Of a stretch of 47,847 nucleotides of DNA, positions 1 to 9,044 are shown piece after piece (within the stretch, counting starts at the first letter, position 1; each line of letters begins with the position of its first letter). The notes beneath the pieces were generated by a model. It did not search any database and was not told where the DNA came from. It saw only the letters and a program-made list of their open reading frames with translations. This DNA is from Bacteroidia bacterium. Its GTDB lineage: Bacteria; Bacteroidota; Bacteroidia; J057. Both the position numbers and the translations under genes were made by a program. The DNA lies in NCBI GenBank assembly GCA_030430205.1, contig JAUIGE010000046.1:1-47847 (forward strand), in the 5' to 3' direction.

Positions 1-1
1 C

Positions 2-100
2 TTCGAGGAGAAATCTCATGAACTCATTAAAATACTGATTATCAATAACTCAGGAGATTTCTCTTCGCAAAGCCTCATCGAAATGACAAACCCTTTTTAG
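2..100 (+). CDS. C-terminal end of an unknown protein (partial)
   Basis: An open frame enters from the left edge and ends at TAG after 32 codons. The visible tail is mostly polar with a short hydrophobic stretch (LIKILII). No domain can be recognised from so little sequence. It could be the end of a real gene or a chance frame. Confidence 0.3.
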   Translation, partial: FEEKSHELIKILIINNSGDFSSQSLIEMTNPF

Positions 101-160
101 TGATTCCACTAAAGATCTCGATGAACCGATTTTGTTTAAATAGAAGTCAAAAGGGGTACC

Positions 161-316
161 ATGAAATATTCCATTGACCATCAGTATTTTACAGAAAAAG
201 TATTCCAGCTTCTTTCCCCTGAATCATTCAAAAATGAACACCTGGATGGTCCAGAATGGAACACATTAACAAAAGTCATCCGAGATTATTTCCGCTCTTA
301 TTTGGAATCATTCTAA
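161..316 (+). CDS. small hypothetical protein, 51 aa
   Basis: A short ATG frame encoding a charged, aromatic-rich peptide without signal peptide or membrane segment. AAGGGG lies 5-10 bases before the ATG and could act as a ribosome binding site, although Bacteroidota depend little on such sites. It may be a small gene or the 3' remnant of a longer one. No family is recognised. Confidence 0.3.
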   Translation: MKYSIDHQYFTEKVFQLLSPESFKNEHLDGPEWNTLTKVIRDYFRSYLESF

Positions 317-349
317 AAAGAAATAATTTTGCGCCCGAAGCGCGCTTAT

Positions 350-364
350 TTAGAATTAATCTAA
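350..364 (+). promoter_or_regulatory. possible metal-regulator operator upstream of the iron-uptake operon
   Basis: TTAGA-ATTAA-TCTAA is a 5-5-5 inverted repeat, 34 bases before the DUF4856 start. It resembles operators of DtxR-type metal regulators. The downstream genes (imelysin, TonB receptor) fit iron control. Assigning it to a DtxR or Fur protein is inference. Confidence 0.35.
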
Positions 365-397
365 TTTAATATTACATAACCTAAACTAAATATACTC

Positions 398-1504
398 ATG
401 TATAGAATTCCCTCTCAACTTATTGCCCTTGTATTGGGGCTCAGTCTCATTTTTACCGCTTGCCAGGAAGATGATCCCACACCTTCTTACGAAATTCCTA
501 CTTCCTACAACTTCACCCATGTCAACTATTCGGGCCAGACCCAGCGTCTGAACATGATGAGTGAATTGAACAGCTATATGTCTACTGCGAAAGTTGCCGG
601 TACGGCCCTGGATGCGACCCGTCTCAAGGCGATGTACGCCAACGACGCCGCAAACGCTCAGTTTGCGGGCACCTATGAAGCCAGCAAGCAGCTCAAAAGC
701 AAAACGCTCGAAAGCGAGCAGGCGAAATTTGAAGCATTGCTGGAGGAACTGGCTGCTGCCAGCCAATCGACAGTCGCTGGTTCAGCGGGCGTTTCGGGTG
801 TTATTGAAAGCCTGGATGGCGCAAAAAGATACCTCGTCGGAGAGGACGGGCTGGATCATGCCCAGCTGATTCAAAAGGGCCTGATGGGCGCTTGTTTTTA
901 CTATCAGTCAACCGCTGTGTATTTCGGTGAGGAGAAAATGAATGTAGACAATGTGGAAATCACCGAAGGAGAAGGCACTGCGATGGAGCATCATTGGGAT
1001 GAGGCATTTGGCTACCTGGGCGTGCCCAAAGATTTTCCTTCCAATACCGATGGTCTGAAATTCTGGGGAAGTTATCTGAATGAAAGAAATGATGTCCTCG
1101 GCAGCAATGCTGCCGTCATGAATGCCTTCCTCAAAGGCCGTGCAGCCATCTCCAACGATGATATCGCGACCCGCGATGAGGCGATCAGCGAGGCGCGCAG
1201 CGCCTGGGAGCTGGTGGCTGTTGGCTCCGCCCTGCATTATCTGAATAGCGGCATCGCCAATTTTGACGATATGGCGCTCCGTGCACACGGACTTTCTGAA
1301 TGTCTCGGCTTTCTGTATGCCCTCAAATTCAATCCTGAAAAAGGCATAAGCAACAGCCAGATAGATGCGCTTTTGACGCTGGTGGCAGGCTCTGCTGATT
1401 TTGATAAAATGAATTTGTATCAGACGACTAAGGCCAATTTGCAGCAGGCGAAGGATGAGCTGGCGGCGGCTTTTTTGTTGGATGATAAAAAGGACTTGTT
1501 TTAA
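398..1504 (+). CDS. DUF4856 domain lipoprotein
   Basis: A 368-aa lipoprotein. The N-terminus is a short signal peptide ending in a lipobox (LIFTAC, Cys at about residue 22). The mature part matches the DUF4856 pattern, with YxFxxVxYSGQTQRL near residues 37-52 and a helical body rich in Ala and Glu. In Bacteroidota DUF4856 proteins are often encoded beside imelysins and TonB receptors, as here, and are thought to be outer-membrane or periplasmic parts of iron uptake. It is the first gene of a four-gene rightward cluster, but repeats separate the members, so co-transcription is unproven. Molecular function is unknown. Confidence 0.8.
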   Translation: MYRIPSQLIALVLGLSLIFTACQEDDPTPSYEIPTSYNFTHVNYSGQTQRLNMMSELNSYMSTAKVAGTALDATRLKAMYANDAANAQFAGTYEASKQLKSKTLESEQAKFEALLEELAAASQSTVAGSAGVSGVIESLDGAKRYLVGEDGLDHAQLIQKGLMGACFYYQSTAVYFGEEKMNVDNVEITEGEGTAMEHHWDEAFGYLGVPKDFPSNTDGLKFWGSYLNERNDVLGSNAAVMNAFLKGRAAISNDDIATRDEAISEARSAWELVAVGSALHYLNSGIANFDDMALRAHGLSECLGFLYALKFNPEKGISNSQIDALLTLVAGSADFDKMNLYQTTKANLQQAKDELAAAFLLDDKKDLF

Positions 1505-1510
1505 AGAATT

Positions 1511-1609
1511 TTGACGCAGATTGACGCAGATCATTATGATTTAAGATGTTTGAGAAGGTTCTTTAACATAAAAAATCATAATTATCAGTGTGAATCTGCG
1601 TCAACTCTT
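1511..1609. repeat. foldback repeat of the GACGCAG family (copy 1)
   Basis: The left arm begins TTGACGCAGATTGACGCAG and runs into ATCATTATGATTTAAGATG. The right arm is its approximate reverse complement (ACATAAAAAATCATAA, then TCTGCGTCAA). Together they can form a hairpin between the DUF4856 and imelysin genes. Related copies lie at 4164-4263, 13322-13372 (one arm), 36421-36697 and 40291-40674. Confidence 0.75.
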
Positions 1610-1630
1610 CTACTATTTACCCCCCCTCTC

Positions 1631-2713
1631 ATGAAAAAAATCATTTTCCCCCTCCTCCTCTCCCTCCTGCTCTTCGCCTGCAAAGAAGACGACAAAGGCG
1701 ATCCCTGCGATATCACTTTCGATCAGGCAGCCATGTTTGCCAATATTGCCGACAAGCTCATCCAGCCAGCGCTGGCGGAGTTTCAGGAGGCAGTTGGCAG
1801 TTTGCAGGTGGCAGCGGACAGCTTTACGGCTTCGCCGGATGAGAGCGGACTGGAGGCTGTCCGCGATGCCATGAAAGCCGCATGGCTGAGCTGGCAGGCG
1901 GTAGCGCCTTATAACTTTGGACCGGCGGAGACGGTCTTTTTGCGCAGCAGCCTGAATAATTTTCCTGCAAATACAGCTGAAATAGAAGAAAACATTGCCT
2001 CCGGCAATTACGATTTCAATCTACCGGATGCCTACGACAAAGGCTTTCCTGCGTTGGACTATCTGCTTTTTGGGCTGGGGAATAATGAAGCTGAAATCGT
2101 GGCTAAATACGCCCCTGGCAATGCCTATTCGCAGTATGTAAAAGATATTGTCACGGATATCCAAAGTCGGCTGAATCAGACAAAAGCGGAGTGGGCGAAT
2201 GGCTACCGCAACAGTTTTGTGCAGAATACCGGCACGGCTGCCGGCACTTCGCTCAGCCTGCTGATCAACCAGCTCAATGCCAACTACGAAATCCTCAAGC
2301 GCGACCGCATCGGTCTGCCTTCCGGCGTGCTTACGCTTGACATCGCCAATCCAACCAAGGTGGAGGCTTTTTACAGCGGTCTTTCGCTGGATCTTGCCAT
2401 CGCCTCGCTGGAGGCCAGCATCCTGCAGTATACAGGCGGCAGTGGGCAGGGATTGGATGATTTGCTGCAGGCAGCGGGCGCGATGAAAGGCAATGAGACG
2501 CTGGATGCCGTCATCCAGGCGCAGTTTGCCAAAGCCATGAATGCCCTGCAAGTGCTCCCCGCACCACTCTCCGCCACGGTCGAAAACGACCAGCAAGCTG
2601 TGCAGCAGGCCTATGCAGCGCTCAGCCAGCAGTTGGTGCATACCAAGACGGATATGCCGTCTGTGCTCTGTGTGGCGATTACTTATGTGGATAATCCTAG
2701 TGATTCTGATTGA
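1631..2713 (+). CDS. imelysin family lipoprotein
   Basis: A 360-aa protein. The start is the ATG at 1631, because it opens a signal peptide with a lipobox (LLFAC, Cys about 17); upstream codons of the same frame fall in repeat DNA. The body is an imelysin-type helical domain. The family GxHxxE motif appears here as GFPALD, so the usual His is replaced by Pro and Glu by Asp, a variant I believe is common in Bacteroidota imelysins. Imelysins are implicated in iron or heme handling. Flanked by a DUF4856 gene and a membrane gene, followed by a TonB receptor, it likely acts at the outer membrane in metal uptake. Confidence 0.88.
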   Translation: MKKIIFPLLLSLLLFACKEDDKGDPCDITFDQAAMFANIADKLIQPALAEFQEAVGSLQVAADSFTASPDESGLEAVRDAMKAAWLSWQAVAPYNFGPAETVFLRSSLNNFPANTAEIEENIASGNYDFNLPDAYDKGFPALDYLLFGLGNNEAEIVAKYAPGNAYSQYVKDIVTDIQSRLNQTKAEWANGYRNSFVQNTGTAAGTSLSLLINQLNANYEILKRDRIGLPSGVLTLDIANPTKVEAFYSGLSLDLAIASLEASILQYTGGSGQGLDDLLQAAGAMKGNETLDAVIQAQFAKAMNALQVLPAPLSATVENDQQAVQQAYAALSQQLVHTKTDMPSVLCVAITYVDNPSDSD

Positions 2714-2805
2714 GAAGAGAGAGCAGAGAGCAGAGAGCAGAGAGCAGAGAGCAGAGATTAGAGAGCAGAGATTAGAGAGCAGAGATTAGAGAGCAGAGAT
2801 AAGAG
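2713..2805. repeat. GAGCAGA/GATTAGA short tandem repeat
   Basis: About 90 bases of imperfect 7- and 14-base repeats (GAGCAGA, later alternating with GATTAGA) fill the gap between the imelysin and HTTM genes. It is nearly all purine on the + strand. Such tracts change length easily. No function is evident. Confidence 0.85.
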
Positions 2806-2810
2806 AATTG

Positions 2811-4202
2811 ATGCGAAGAAGAATAGATATAGCGCCTTTGGTTACTTTCCGAATATTATTCGGGGGCTTGATGGCTTTTGGGGCTATTCGCTTTATGGTG
2901 AGTGGTTGGGTAGAAAAGCTCTATGTGGAGCCGCAGTTTTTCTTCAAATTTTATGGATTTGAATGGGTGCAGCCATTGGGGGAGACGGGCATGTATATGC
3001 TTTATGGGCTGATCGCCTGCAGCGCGATCCTGATCATGCTGGGCTTGTTTTACCGCCTGGGGGCGGTTTTGTTTTTTCTCAGCTTTACTTATGCTGAGCT
3101 GATCGATGCCACGCATTACCTCAACCACTATTACCTGGTGGTACTGCTGGGCTTTTTGCTGATTTTTCTGCCCGCCAATCGGGCGCTTTCTCTGGATGTG
3201 CGCCGCAATCCGAAGTTGCGGCAGGAGAGCGTGCCTGCCTGGTGTATTTATATCCTGATCTTCCAGCTCACGCTGGTCTATACCTGCGCAGGTATCGCCA
3301 AGCTCAATCCTGACTGGCTGTTGCGCGCCATGCCGCTGGCGGTTTGGTTGCCGGAGCATACAGATATGCCCCTGCTGGGGCCGCTTTTTGAACTCAGCTG
3401 GATGCCTTTTGCATTCAGTTGGATAGGCGCGATCTACGATCTGACGATCGCTTATTTCCTGATGTGGCGCGTCACGCGCCCTTACGCCTATATCGTCGTG
3501 ATAATCTTTCACACGATGACGCATTTGCTCTTCAACATCGGGCTTTTTCCGCTTATCATGACAATGAGTACCCTGGTATTTTTTTCGGGGGAATGGCATC
3601 AAAAACTCCAAAGCGTTTTCATACGCTTCTTCCAAGCCTTTTTTCATAAAAAAGAAAGCCCTCAATCGCCCTCGAACTCCGAACTCAAACTCAAACTCAA
3701 ACTCAAGGAAAACTCTTTCTTCAAAAGAAGAATTACATCTATCGCCCTTGCGATTTACCTCCTCCTCCAACTCCTCCTCCCTTTCCGCTACCTCCTCTAT
3801 CCGGGCGACCTCTTCTGGACGGAAGAAGGCTATCGTTTCTCCTGGCGGGTGATGCTTTTGGAAAAAGCCGGACAGGCCACATTTTATGTGGAAGATCGGG
3901 CAAGTGGACGCAGGTCCGAAGTGATCAACAGCAACTACCTGACAGCCTTTCAGGAAAAGCAAATGGCGATGCAGCCTGACTTTATCCTGCAATACGCGCA
4001 TTTCCTGGCTCAGGAGTTTGAGGAAAAATACGGCCTGGAAGACCCGCTTGTCCGGGCGGATGTCTTTGTGGCTTTGAATGGAAAGGCGAGCCAGCGGCTG
4101 GTGGATCCCGAGGTGGATTTGACGCGGGTGCGGGATGGCTTTGGGCATAGGGAATGGATAATGAAGAAGTCGACGCAGATTTACGCTGATCATTATGATT
4201 AA
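2811..4202 (+). CDS. HTTM domain membrane protein (vitamin K-dependent carboxylase-like)
   Basis: A 463-aa multi-pass membrane protein. The ATG at 2811 is chosen over the TTG just before it. It begins with a polar stretch and then several hydrophobic helices, with the HTTM-type motif DATHYLNHYYLV near residues 100-112. The soluble C-terminal third includes residues expected after an HTTM core. HTTM proteins resemble the membrane part of gamma-glutamyl carboxylase, but bacterial substrates are unknown; in Bacteroidota they commonly sit beside imelysin genes. Two oddities: residues SNSELKLKLKLKE come from a GAACTC-type microsatellite (3671-3706), and the last dozen or so residues and the stop lie inside a GACGCAG repeat. 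Confidence 0.82.
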   Translation: MRRRIDIAPLVTFRILFGGLMAFGAIRFMVSGWVEKLYVEPQFFFKFYGFEWVQPLGETGMYMLYGLIACSAILIMLGLFYRLGAVLFFLSFTYAELIDATHYLNHYYLVVLLGFLLIFLPANRALSLDVRRNPKLRQESVPAWCIYILIFQLTLVYTCAGIAKLNPDWLLRAMPLAVWLPEHTDMPLLGPLFELSWMPFAFSWIGAIYDLTIAYFLMWRVTRPYAYIVVIIFHTMTHLLFNIGLFPLIMTMSTLVFFSGEWHQKLQSVFIRFFQAFFHKKESPQSPSNSELKLKLKLKENSFFKRRITSIALAIYLLLQLLLPFRYLLYPGDLFWTEEGYRFSWRVMLLEKAGQATFYVEDRASGRRSEVINSNYLTAFQEKQMAMQPDFILQYAHFLAQEFEEKYGLEDPLVRADVFVALNGKASQRLVDPEVDLTRVRDGFGHREWIMKKSTQIYADHYD

Positions 4203-4263
4203 GAATATGTAAGAGAAACAGCGTCAATCATAATCATCATAATCAATCTGCGTCCACTCTTCG
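4164..4263. repeat. foldback repeat of the GACGCAG family (copy 2)
   Basis: The left arm starts GAAGAAGTCGACGCAGATTT and the right arm ends AATCTGCGTCCACTCTTC. The left arm overlaps the 3' end of the HTTM gene and supplies its stop codon. The right arm ends shortly before the TonB receptor start at 4279. Confidence 0.75.
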
Positions 4264-4278
4264 CTTTACAAAAAACAA

Positions 4279-6486
4279 ATGAAAAATAGCATCATCATAT
4301 TCTTCCTTTTTAGCAGTTTCCACTTCCTCTGCGCGCAGCAGGACAGCGCAGCATACCAGCTCGACGAAGTAGAAATCCGCAACAAACAAGCCCCCTACAG
4401 CCTGCGCAGCCTGCGCAATGTCGAAGGCACCGCCATCTACGCCGGCAAAAAAACGGAAGTCATCCAGCTCTCCAACATACAGGCAAACCTCGCCACCAAC
4501 AACGCCCGCGAAGTCTACAAAGGCGTGGCGGGCCTGAACATCTGGGAAAGCGATGGCGCTGGCCTGCAGCTCAGCATAGGGGCGCGCGGCCTCGACCCCA
4601 ACCGCACTGCCAACTTCAACACCCGCCAAAACGGCTACGACATCAGCGCCGATGCGCTGGGCTATCCCGAAAGCTATTACACCCCGCCTACGCAGGCGCT
4701 CAAGCGCATCGAAATCGTGCGAGGCGCCGCCTCGCTGCAATACGGCCCGCAATTTGGCGGGCTGCTCAACTTCGTCTTCAAAGAAGGCGAAAAGGACAAA
4801 AGCTTCAGCTTTCTGACTGAAAACACAATAGGCTCCTTTGGCTTCCTCAGCAGCTTCAACAGCGTCGGAGGCGAGAAAAACGGCTGGAATTACTACGCCT
4901 TTTTTCAGCGAAAACAAGGCAATGGCTGGCGCGCCAACGAGTCTTTTTTCCAAAATACCGCTTACGCCAAAGTCTCCAAAGAGATCAAAGACAAACTGAA
5001 AATAGGGGTCGAAACGACCCACATGAACTACCTCGCCCAACAGGCGGGCGGCCTGATGGACTTTGAATTTGCGCAGGATGCGCAGCAGTCGAAGCGCACG
5101 CGCAACTGGTTTCAGGTCAACTGGAATCTCGCGGCCCTGACCGCCGACTGGCGCATCGGCGAGCGCACGCGCTTCAACAGCAGGACCTTCCTGCTCCATG
5201 CCCAGCGCGAAGCGCTGGGAGAACTGGGGCCGATTCATCGGCCGGATCCCCTGCGCGAGCGCGACCTCATCCGCGGTCTGTACCGCAACTGGGGCACGGA
5301 GGCACGCCTCATTCATCGATACAATATGTTCCAATTGCCCAGCAATTTTTTGGTGGGCGCGCGCTACTATCAGGGCTACTCCCAGAGCATGCAAGGCCTG
5401 GCCAGCGATGGCAGCGATGCGGATTTCCGCTTTTTGAATCCGGCGGATCCGGAGCGCTCATCCTACGAATTTCCCTCTCAAAACCTCGCTTTTTTCGTCG
5501 AAAACCTCTTTTACCTTTCGCCCAAATGGACCGTCACGCCCGGCATACGCATCGAGCATATTGAGACTAATTCAGAAGGCTATTTCAAGCGGCAGGTGTT
5601 TTCGGGGGGGCAAATGATATTTGAGGAAAAAAACGAAGAGATGCGCGAAAACAGCCGTTCTTTTGCCCTCCTGGGGCTGGGACTAGGGCATAAGGTGAAA
5701 AGAAATATGGAAGCCTACTTCAACTTTTCCCAGAACTACCGTTCCATCAACTTCTCCGATCTGGCGATCGTCAATCCGAATATTATCGTCGATTCCCTGC
5801 TCAGGGATGAGCGCGGTTTCAACGCGGACCTGGGGCTGCGGGGGAAAATTGCAAAAGACAAAATCCAATTTGACTTCAGCGCTTTTTTCCTGAGCTATCA
5901 GGATCGCATCGGTCTGGGCGAAATCATCCAAAGAGATCGCTTCGGCAGCGAGCAGGCCATTTCCTTCCGCACGAATATCGGCGATGCGCGCATCCTCGGC
6001 CTGGAGTTTTACGGTGAAACCGATCTGCTAAAATGGTTTTTCTCAGACTCCAACTCGAACTCAAACTCTCCTCCCTCCCTCCTCCTCTTCCTCAACGCCA
6101 GTGCCTTGCACGGCCTCTATACCTCCGGCCGCCCGGAGGTCGTCGGCAATCAGGTGGAACTGATTCCTCCCTTCAGCCTGAAAAGCGGCCTCAGCTTTCG
6201 CTACCAAAACTTCAAAGCGAGTATCCAGGGCAGCTACGTAGCTGAGCATTTCAGTGACGCGACCAACGCCACCTATGTGGTGGATGCGACCCGCGGGTTG
6301 ATACCCGCCTATACCGTACTGGACTTCTCCCTGGGCTATGCCCTGGGTCGCTACCGCCTGCAAGGCGGTGTGAATAATCTGACAGATGCGCGTTATTTTA
6401 CGCGCCGGGCGACGGCTTATCCTGGGCCGGGGATTATTCCGGCGAATGGGCAGAGTTTTTATGTGACGCTGGGGGTTAGTTTGTAA
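4279..6486 (+). CDS. TonB-dependent outer-membrane receptor, FecA-like
   Basis: A 735-aa outer-membrane protein with a signal peptide (to about residue 19), a plug domain (LDEVEI, then the RIEIVRGAASLQYGPQFGG signature near residues 147-165) and a beta-barrel ending in YVTLGVSL. Plug-barrel receptors import iron complexes or other scarce nutrients using TonB energy. The plug resembles FecA-type siderophore or citrate receptors, and the imelysin/DUF4856 genes upstream support iron or heme uptake. The substrate cannot be read from sequence. An in-frame microsatellite (about 6046-6070) adds DSNSNSNSPPS to a barrel loop. Confidence 0.88.
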   Translation: MKNSIIIFFLFSSFHFLCAQQDSAAYQLDEVEIRNKQAPYSLRSLRNVEGTAIYAGKKTEVIQLSNIQANLATNNAREVYKGVAGLNIWESDGAGLQLSIGARGLDPNRTANFNTRQNGYDISADALGYPESYYTPPTQALKRIEIVRGAASLQYGPQFGGLLNFVFKEGEKDKSFSFLTENTIGSFGFLSSFNSVGGEKNGWNYYAFFQRKQGNGWRANESFFQNTAYAKVSKEIKDKLKIGVETTHMNYLAQQAGGLMDFEFAQDAQQSKRTRNWFQVNWNLAALTADWRIGERTRFNSRTFLLHAQREALGELGPIHRPDPLRERDLIRGLYRNWGTEARLIHRYNMFQLPSNFLVGARYYQGYSQSMQGLASDGSDADFRFLNPADPERSSYEFPSQNLAFFVENLFYLSPKWTVTPGIRIEHIETNSEGYFKRQVFSGGQMIFEEKNEEMRENSRSFALLGLGLGHKVKRNMEAYFNFSQNYRSINFSDLAIVNPNIIVDSLLRDERGFNADLGLRGKIAKDKIQFDFSAFFLSYQDRIGLGEIIQRDRFGSEQAISFRTNIGDARILGLEFYGETDLLKWFFSDSNSNSNSPPSLLLFLNASALHGLYTSGRPEVVGNQVELIPPFSLKSGLSFRYQNFKASIQGSYVAEHFSDATNATYVVDATRGLIPAYTVLDFSLGYALGRYRLQGGVNNLTDARYFTRRATAYPGPGIIPANGQSFYVTLGVSL

Positions 6487-6543
6487 GAACAAATAAAATC
6501 CTGGATACCCCATACTCAAACATCTGTATCAAATATCGCTTAA

Positions 6544-7098
6544 TTAACCCCCGTCTTCATAAAAGAAGATGTGGGCGTAACCGAATTCCACAAACATGAC
6601 CAAACTCTTCCGAAAAGCTTTTTTCAATTGCTTGATATCTTCCTTGGTTAGGTCATTCAAATTTGCATCAATAATCGCCCGCAAAGCGGGTTTATAATTC
6701 ATATTTCTGCAATAGAGTTTTCCCTTATACCGGATGACGGGCAGATACGCATATTTCACAAGTGGGCCGCACATAATCACGCCAACAGGGCGGTATATAA
6801 AAATACCATCGCTAGAAGTACTGTCATGCCGATTTGGTTTGTCAAAAGGACTTAAAAAGGGAAGGTACTTTGTCGGACCATCCTGATAATAAAAGAAGGA
6901 GGTGGTTTCTGGGTTTCTATTTCCATACCATTGTTTCTCGCTTTGTTTGGACGGAAAACCATCATCCTTGATTCTATGAAAAGCACAAAAAAGAAATTTT
7001 TGATCTTCTTCAGAGAAGCCTTTAGGGGATAGATTTTGAGCAATCATAGGCCCAAAAGATAAGACAAACAGAAGAATATGAATGATTGTAGCAGGCAT
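6544..7098 (-). CDS. secreted hypothetical protein, 184 aa
   Basis: It starts with a likely cleavable signal peptide (HILLFVLSFGPMIAQ). The mature part is rich in aromatic and basic residues and contains two cysteines. No catalytic motif is recognised. It is convergent with the TonB receptor and divergent from the toxin-antitoxin pair, with an 83-base gap to the latter. Confidence 0.6.
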   Translation of the reverse strand: MPATIIHILLFVLSFGPMIAQNLSPKGFSEEDQKFLFCAFHRIKDDGFPSKQSEKQWYGNRNPETTSFFYYQDGPTKYLPFLSPFDKPNRHDSTSSDGIFIYRPVGVIMCGPLVKYAYLPVIRYKGKLYCRNMNYKPALRAIIDANLNDLTKEDIKQLKKAFRKSLVMFVEFGYAHIFFYEDGG

Positions 7099-7181
7099 TT
7101 TGGCAGAAATTTAGGCTTGTTTCAATTTGCAAAAATATAGCTCCACATGCATTTTTTTCGTAAATTAATGTCTGATAATAA

Positions 7182-7409
7182 ATGAAAAATATGTCAATTA
7201 AGCCAATCATAGAAAAAGAATTAGCAAAGATGAGCCGCGCAGAACGACTTTTCCTGGCACAATACATTATTGAAAGCCTTCGGGAGGAGGAAGGAGATGA
7301 TGTATCTCATGAACAATTAGCTGAATTAAGCCGTCGATCTCAAAGTCTCAGGAATGGAACGGCTGAATTTGTTAGCTGGGAAGAAATCAAATCTGGATTG
7401 AAGAAATAG
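7182..7409 (+). CDS. antitoxin-like addiction module component
   Basis: A 75-aa protein resembling the short addiction-module component family (TIGR02574-like). It has an amphipathic N-terminal half (KMSRAERLFLAQYIIESL) and a basic C-terminal tail ending in WEEIKSGLKK, as seen in partners of RelE/ParE toxins. The toxin starts one base after its stop. A second ATG at 7191 is an equally possible start. It should neutralise the toxin, but whether it also binds DNA is not evident. Confidence 0.72.
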   Translation: MKNMSIKPIIEKELAKMSRAERLFLAQYIIESLREEEGDDVSHEQLAELSRRSQSLRNGTAEFVSWEEIKSGLKK

Positions 7410-7410
7410 C

Positions 7411-7710
7411 ATGTACGGAATCAGATACCTGAAAGAAGTCAGGCAAGAAATTAGTGATGCCTTTGTTTGGTATGAAGAGAAAAAAGATGGTTTTGGAGAT
7501 GACTTTGTTGATACCCTGGAGGCCTTAATAACAAGAATCAAAGCCAATCCCTTTGCTTTCCCCATAGTAAAAGACGAAATGAGAAAAGCAGTTATGTCTC
7601 GCTTTCCCTATAATGTTTATTTTGAGATTGTAGAATTGGAGCTTGTCGTTATCGCAGTGTTTCACACTTCTCGCAACCCCAAAGATTGGCAAGATCGGGA
7701 ATTGGATTAA
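7411..7710 (+). CDS. RelE/ParE family toxin
   Basis: A 99-aa protein with the RelE/ParE fold pattern: N-terminal helices (EVRQEISDAFVWYEEKKDGFG), a middle region with FPIVKDEMRKAVMSRFPY, and the terminal strands VVIAVFHTSRNPKDW. Members are mRNA interferases (RelE) or gyrase poisons (ParE); the FPYNVYFEI and FHTSRNPKDW signature is common to a broad ParE/RelE subgroup, so the target is open. It appears intact and is likely co-translated with the antitoxin, one base apart. Confidence 0.8.
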   Translation: MYGIRYLKEVRQEISDAFVWYEEKKDGFGDDFVDTLEALITRIKANPFAFPIVKDEMRKAVMSRFPYNVYFEIVELELVVIAVFHTSRNPKDWQDRELD

Positions 7711-7752
7711 AAATTATCCTAATTTCGGGGTTTTAGCAAGGAATTCCTGCAA

Positions 7753-7820
7753 AACCATGGAAGAACCCAAACTCACCCGAATCAACAAATACCTCAGCGA
7801 GGTCGGCTACTGCTCCCGGC
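7753..7820 (+). repeat. 68-bp direct repeat, left copy (partner at 9045-9112)
   Basis: Bases 7753-7820 are identical to 9045-9112, which span the last bases before and the first 64 bases of rluF. The two copies flank the ATPase gene at 7907-9025. After the repeat the sequences diverge, apart from a shared TGCC. Confidence 0.92.
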
Positions 7821-7837
7821 CTGCCAAGTCCCCCTAA
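7757..7837 (+). pseudogene. 5' remnant of rluF (26 codons)
   Basis: The frame begins [20 protein letters not shown], identical to the first codons of the intact rluF gene at 9049, then diverges into RPAKSP and stops. It holds only the start of the S4 RNA-binding domain and lacks the catalytic domain, so it cannot be functional. Confidence 0.88.
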
Positions 7838-7868
7838 TCACCAAAAAGCATAACAATTAGTGTTTGTA

Positions 7869-7896
7869 TTCACCAAAAGTTATTATTTTTGGTGAA
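7869..7896 (+). promoter_or_regulatory. palindromic operator over the ATPase promoter
   Basis: A perfect 10-base inverted repeat (TTCACCAAAA and TTTTGGTGAA, 8-base spacer) ends 10 bases before the ATPase ATG. A -7-like box TATTTTTG (7884-7891) lies within it and TTTG (7863-7866) could be the -33 element. A half-site TCACCAAAA also occurs at 7838-7846. A protein bound here would block transcription. Confidence 0.65.
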
Positions 7897-7906
7897 AAGG
7901 AATAAT

Positions 7907-9025
7907 ATGTTTAAGAGAACGCTCAGTGAAATCGTTACCAATAAGGTAGGCAAAGGAAAGGCAATCATGATAATCGGCCCTCGGCAGGTTGGGAAAACAA
8001 CTCTCATCTTACAGGAATTGGAAGGAAGTGAGTATCAATTTTTTGATGGGGATGATCCCACCGTAAGAAGACTATTAAAAGAACCAAATACAGAACAAAT
8101 AAGAGCGATATTAGGAAAAAGCAAGATTGTTTTTATTGATGAAGCTCAAAGGATTGAAGGAATAGGATTGACATTGAAGATCATTACAGACCAGTTTAAA
8201 GACGTTCAATTATGGGTAAGTGGTTCTTCCTCTTTTTCTTTGTCACAAGAATTGAATGAACCCTTAACAGGAAGAAAGTGGAAATATGAATTGCTGCCTA
8301 TTAGTTGGGAAGAATTTGAAGACCATATAGGATATTTGAAGGCAGACCAGCAATTAGAAACCCGATTATTATATGGTTTTTACCCTGATGTTTTGAATAA
8401 TCCAGGAGAAGAACAGGAGATATTAAAGAATCTTGTTGATAGCTATCTGTATCGAGACATCCTTTCCTATGCAGAAATAAGAAAGCCAGAGGTATTAGAG
8501 AAGCTGGTTCAGGCTTTGGCATTTCAGGTGGGAAGTGAAGTGAGTTATAATGAACTTGCACAGTTAATTCATGTAGACAAAAATACAATCAGTAGGTACA
8601 TAGATATTTTAGAGAAAGGATATGTGATATTCAAATTAGGCAGTTTTAGTCGTAATCTGCGGAATGAGATTAAGGTAAACAAGAAAATCTATTTTTATGA
8701 CAATGGGGTAAGAAATATGATCATTGGCAACTTCAATGATTTGTCCCTGAGAATGGATAAAGGCGCTTTATGGGAGAACTTTTTGATATCAGAAAGGCTC
8801 AAGCAAAATAATTACAAGAGGAGTTTAGCACGATCATATTTTTGGAGAACCCGACAACAGCAAGAGGTTGATTATGTTGAAGAAATAGGAGGCGAAATAC
8901 ATGGATATGAATTTAAGTGGAAGCCCGGGAAACAGGTTCGTTTGCCGAAAACGTTTATTGAAAGGTATGATGCGAGTGAAATGGTTATCAACCGGGAAAA
9001 TTTTAGAAAATTTGTGAAAATATAG
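7907..9025 (+). CDS. AAA family ATPase with DUF4143 nuclease-fold C-terminus (copy 1)
   Basis: A 372-aa protein. The ATG at 7907 is chosen because earlier start codons lie inside the operator palindrome. Walker A is GPRQVGKTT (residues 24-32), Walker B VFIDEAQ (75-81), and a sensor-like WVSGSS follows. The middle contains a winged-helix-like segment ([20 protein letters not shown]). The C-terminus has EVDYV with D322 and the E335-x-K337 pair, the pattern of PD-(D/E)XK nuclease folds, known from DUF4143. The cellular role of the family is unknown; neither nuclease nor DNA binding is proven. The gene lies between two copies of the rluF 5' end, so it was probably acquired. Confidence 0.85.
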   Translation: MFKRTLSEIVTNKVGKGKAIMIIGPRQVGKTTLILQELEGSEYQFFDGDDPTVRRLLKEPNTEQIRAILGKSKIVFIDEAQRIEGIGLTLKIITDQFKDVQLWVSGSSSFSLSQELNEPLTGRKWKYELLPISWEEFEDHIGYLKADQQLETRLLYGFYPDVLNNPGEEQEILKNLVDSYLYRDILSYAEIRKPEVLEKLVQALAFQVGSEVSYNELAQLIHVDKNTISRYIDILEKGYVIFKLGSFSRNLRNEIKVNKKIYFYDNGVRNMIIGNFNDLSLRMDKGALWENFLISERLKQNNYKRSLARSYFWRTRQQQEVDYVEEIGGEIHGYEFKWKPGKQVRLPKTFIERYDASEMVINRENFRKFVKI

Positions 9026-9044
9026 TCAGCAGTAAGACAAACCC

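Noticed and set aside
2856-5394. Long antisense open frames opposite the HTTM and TonB genes (up to about 445 codons)
   Set aside because: They mirror well-supported genes, and their composition (long runs of Gln/His/Arg or Val/Ala/Phe) follows from the opposite strand.
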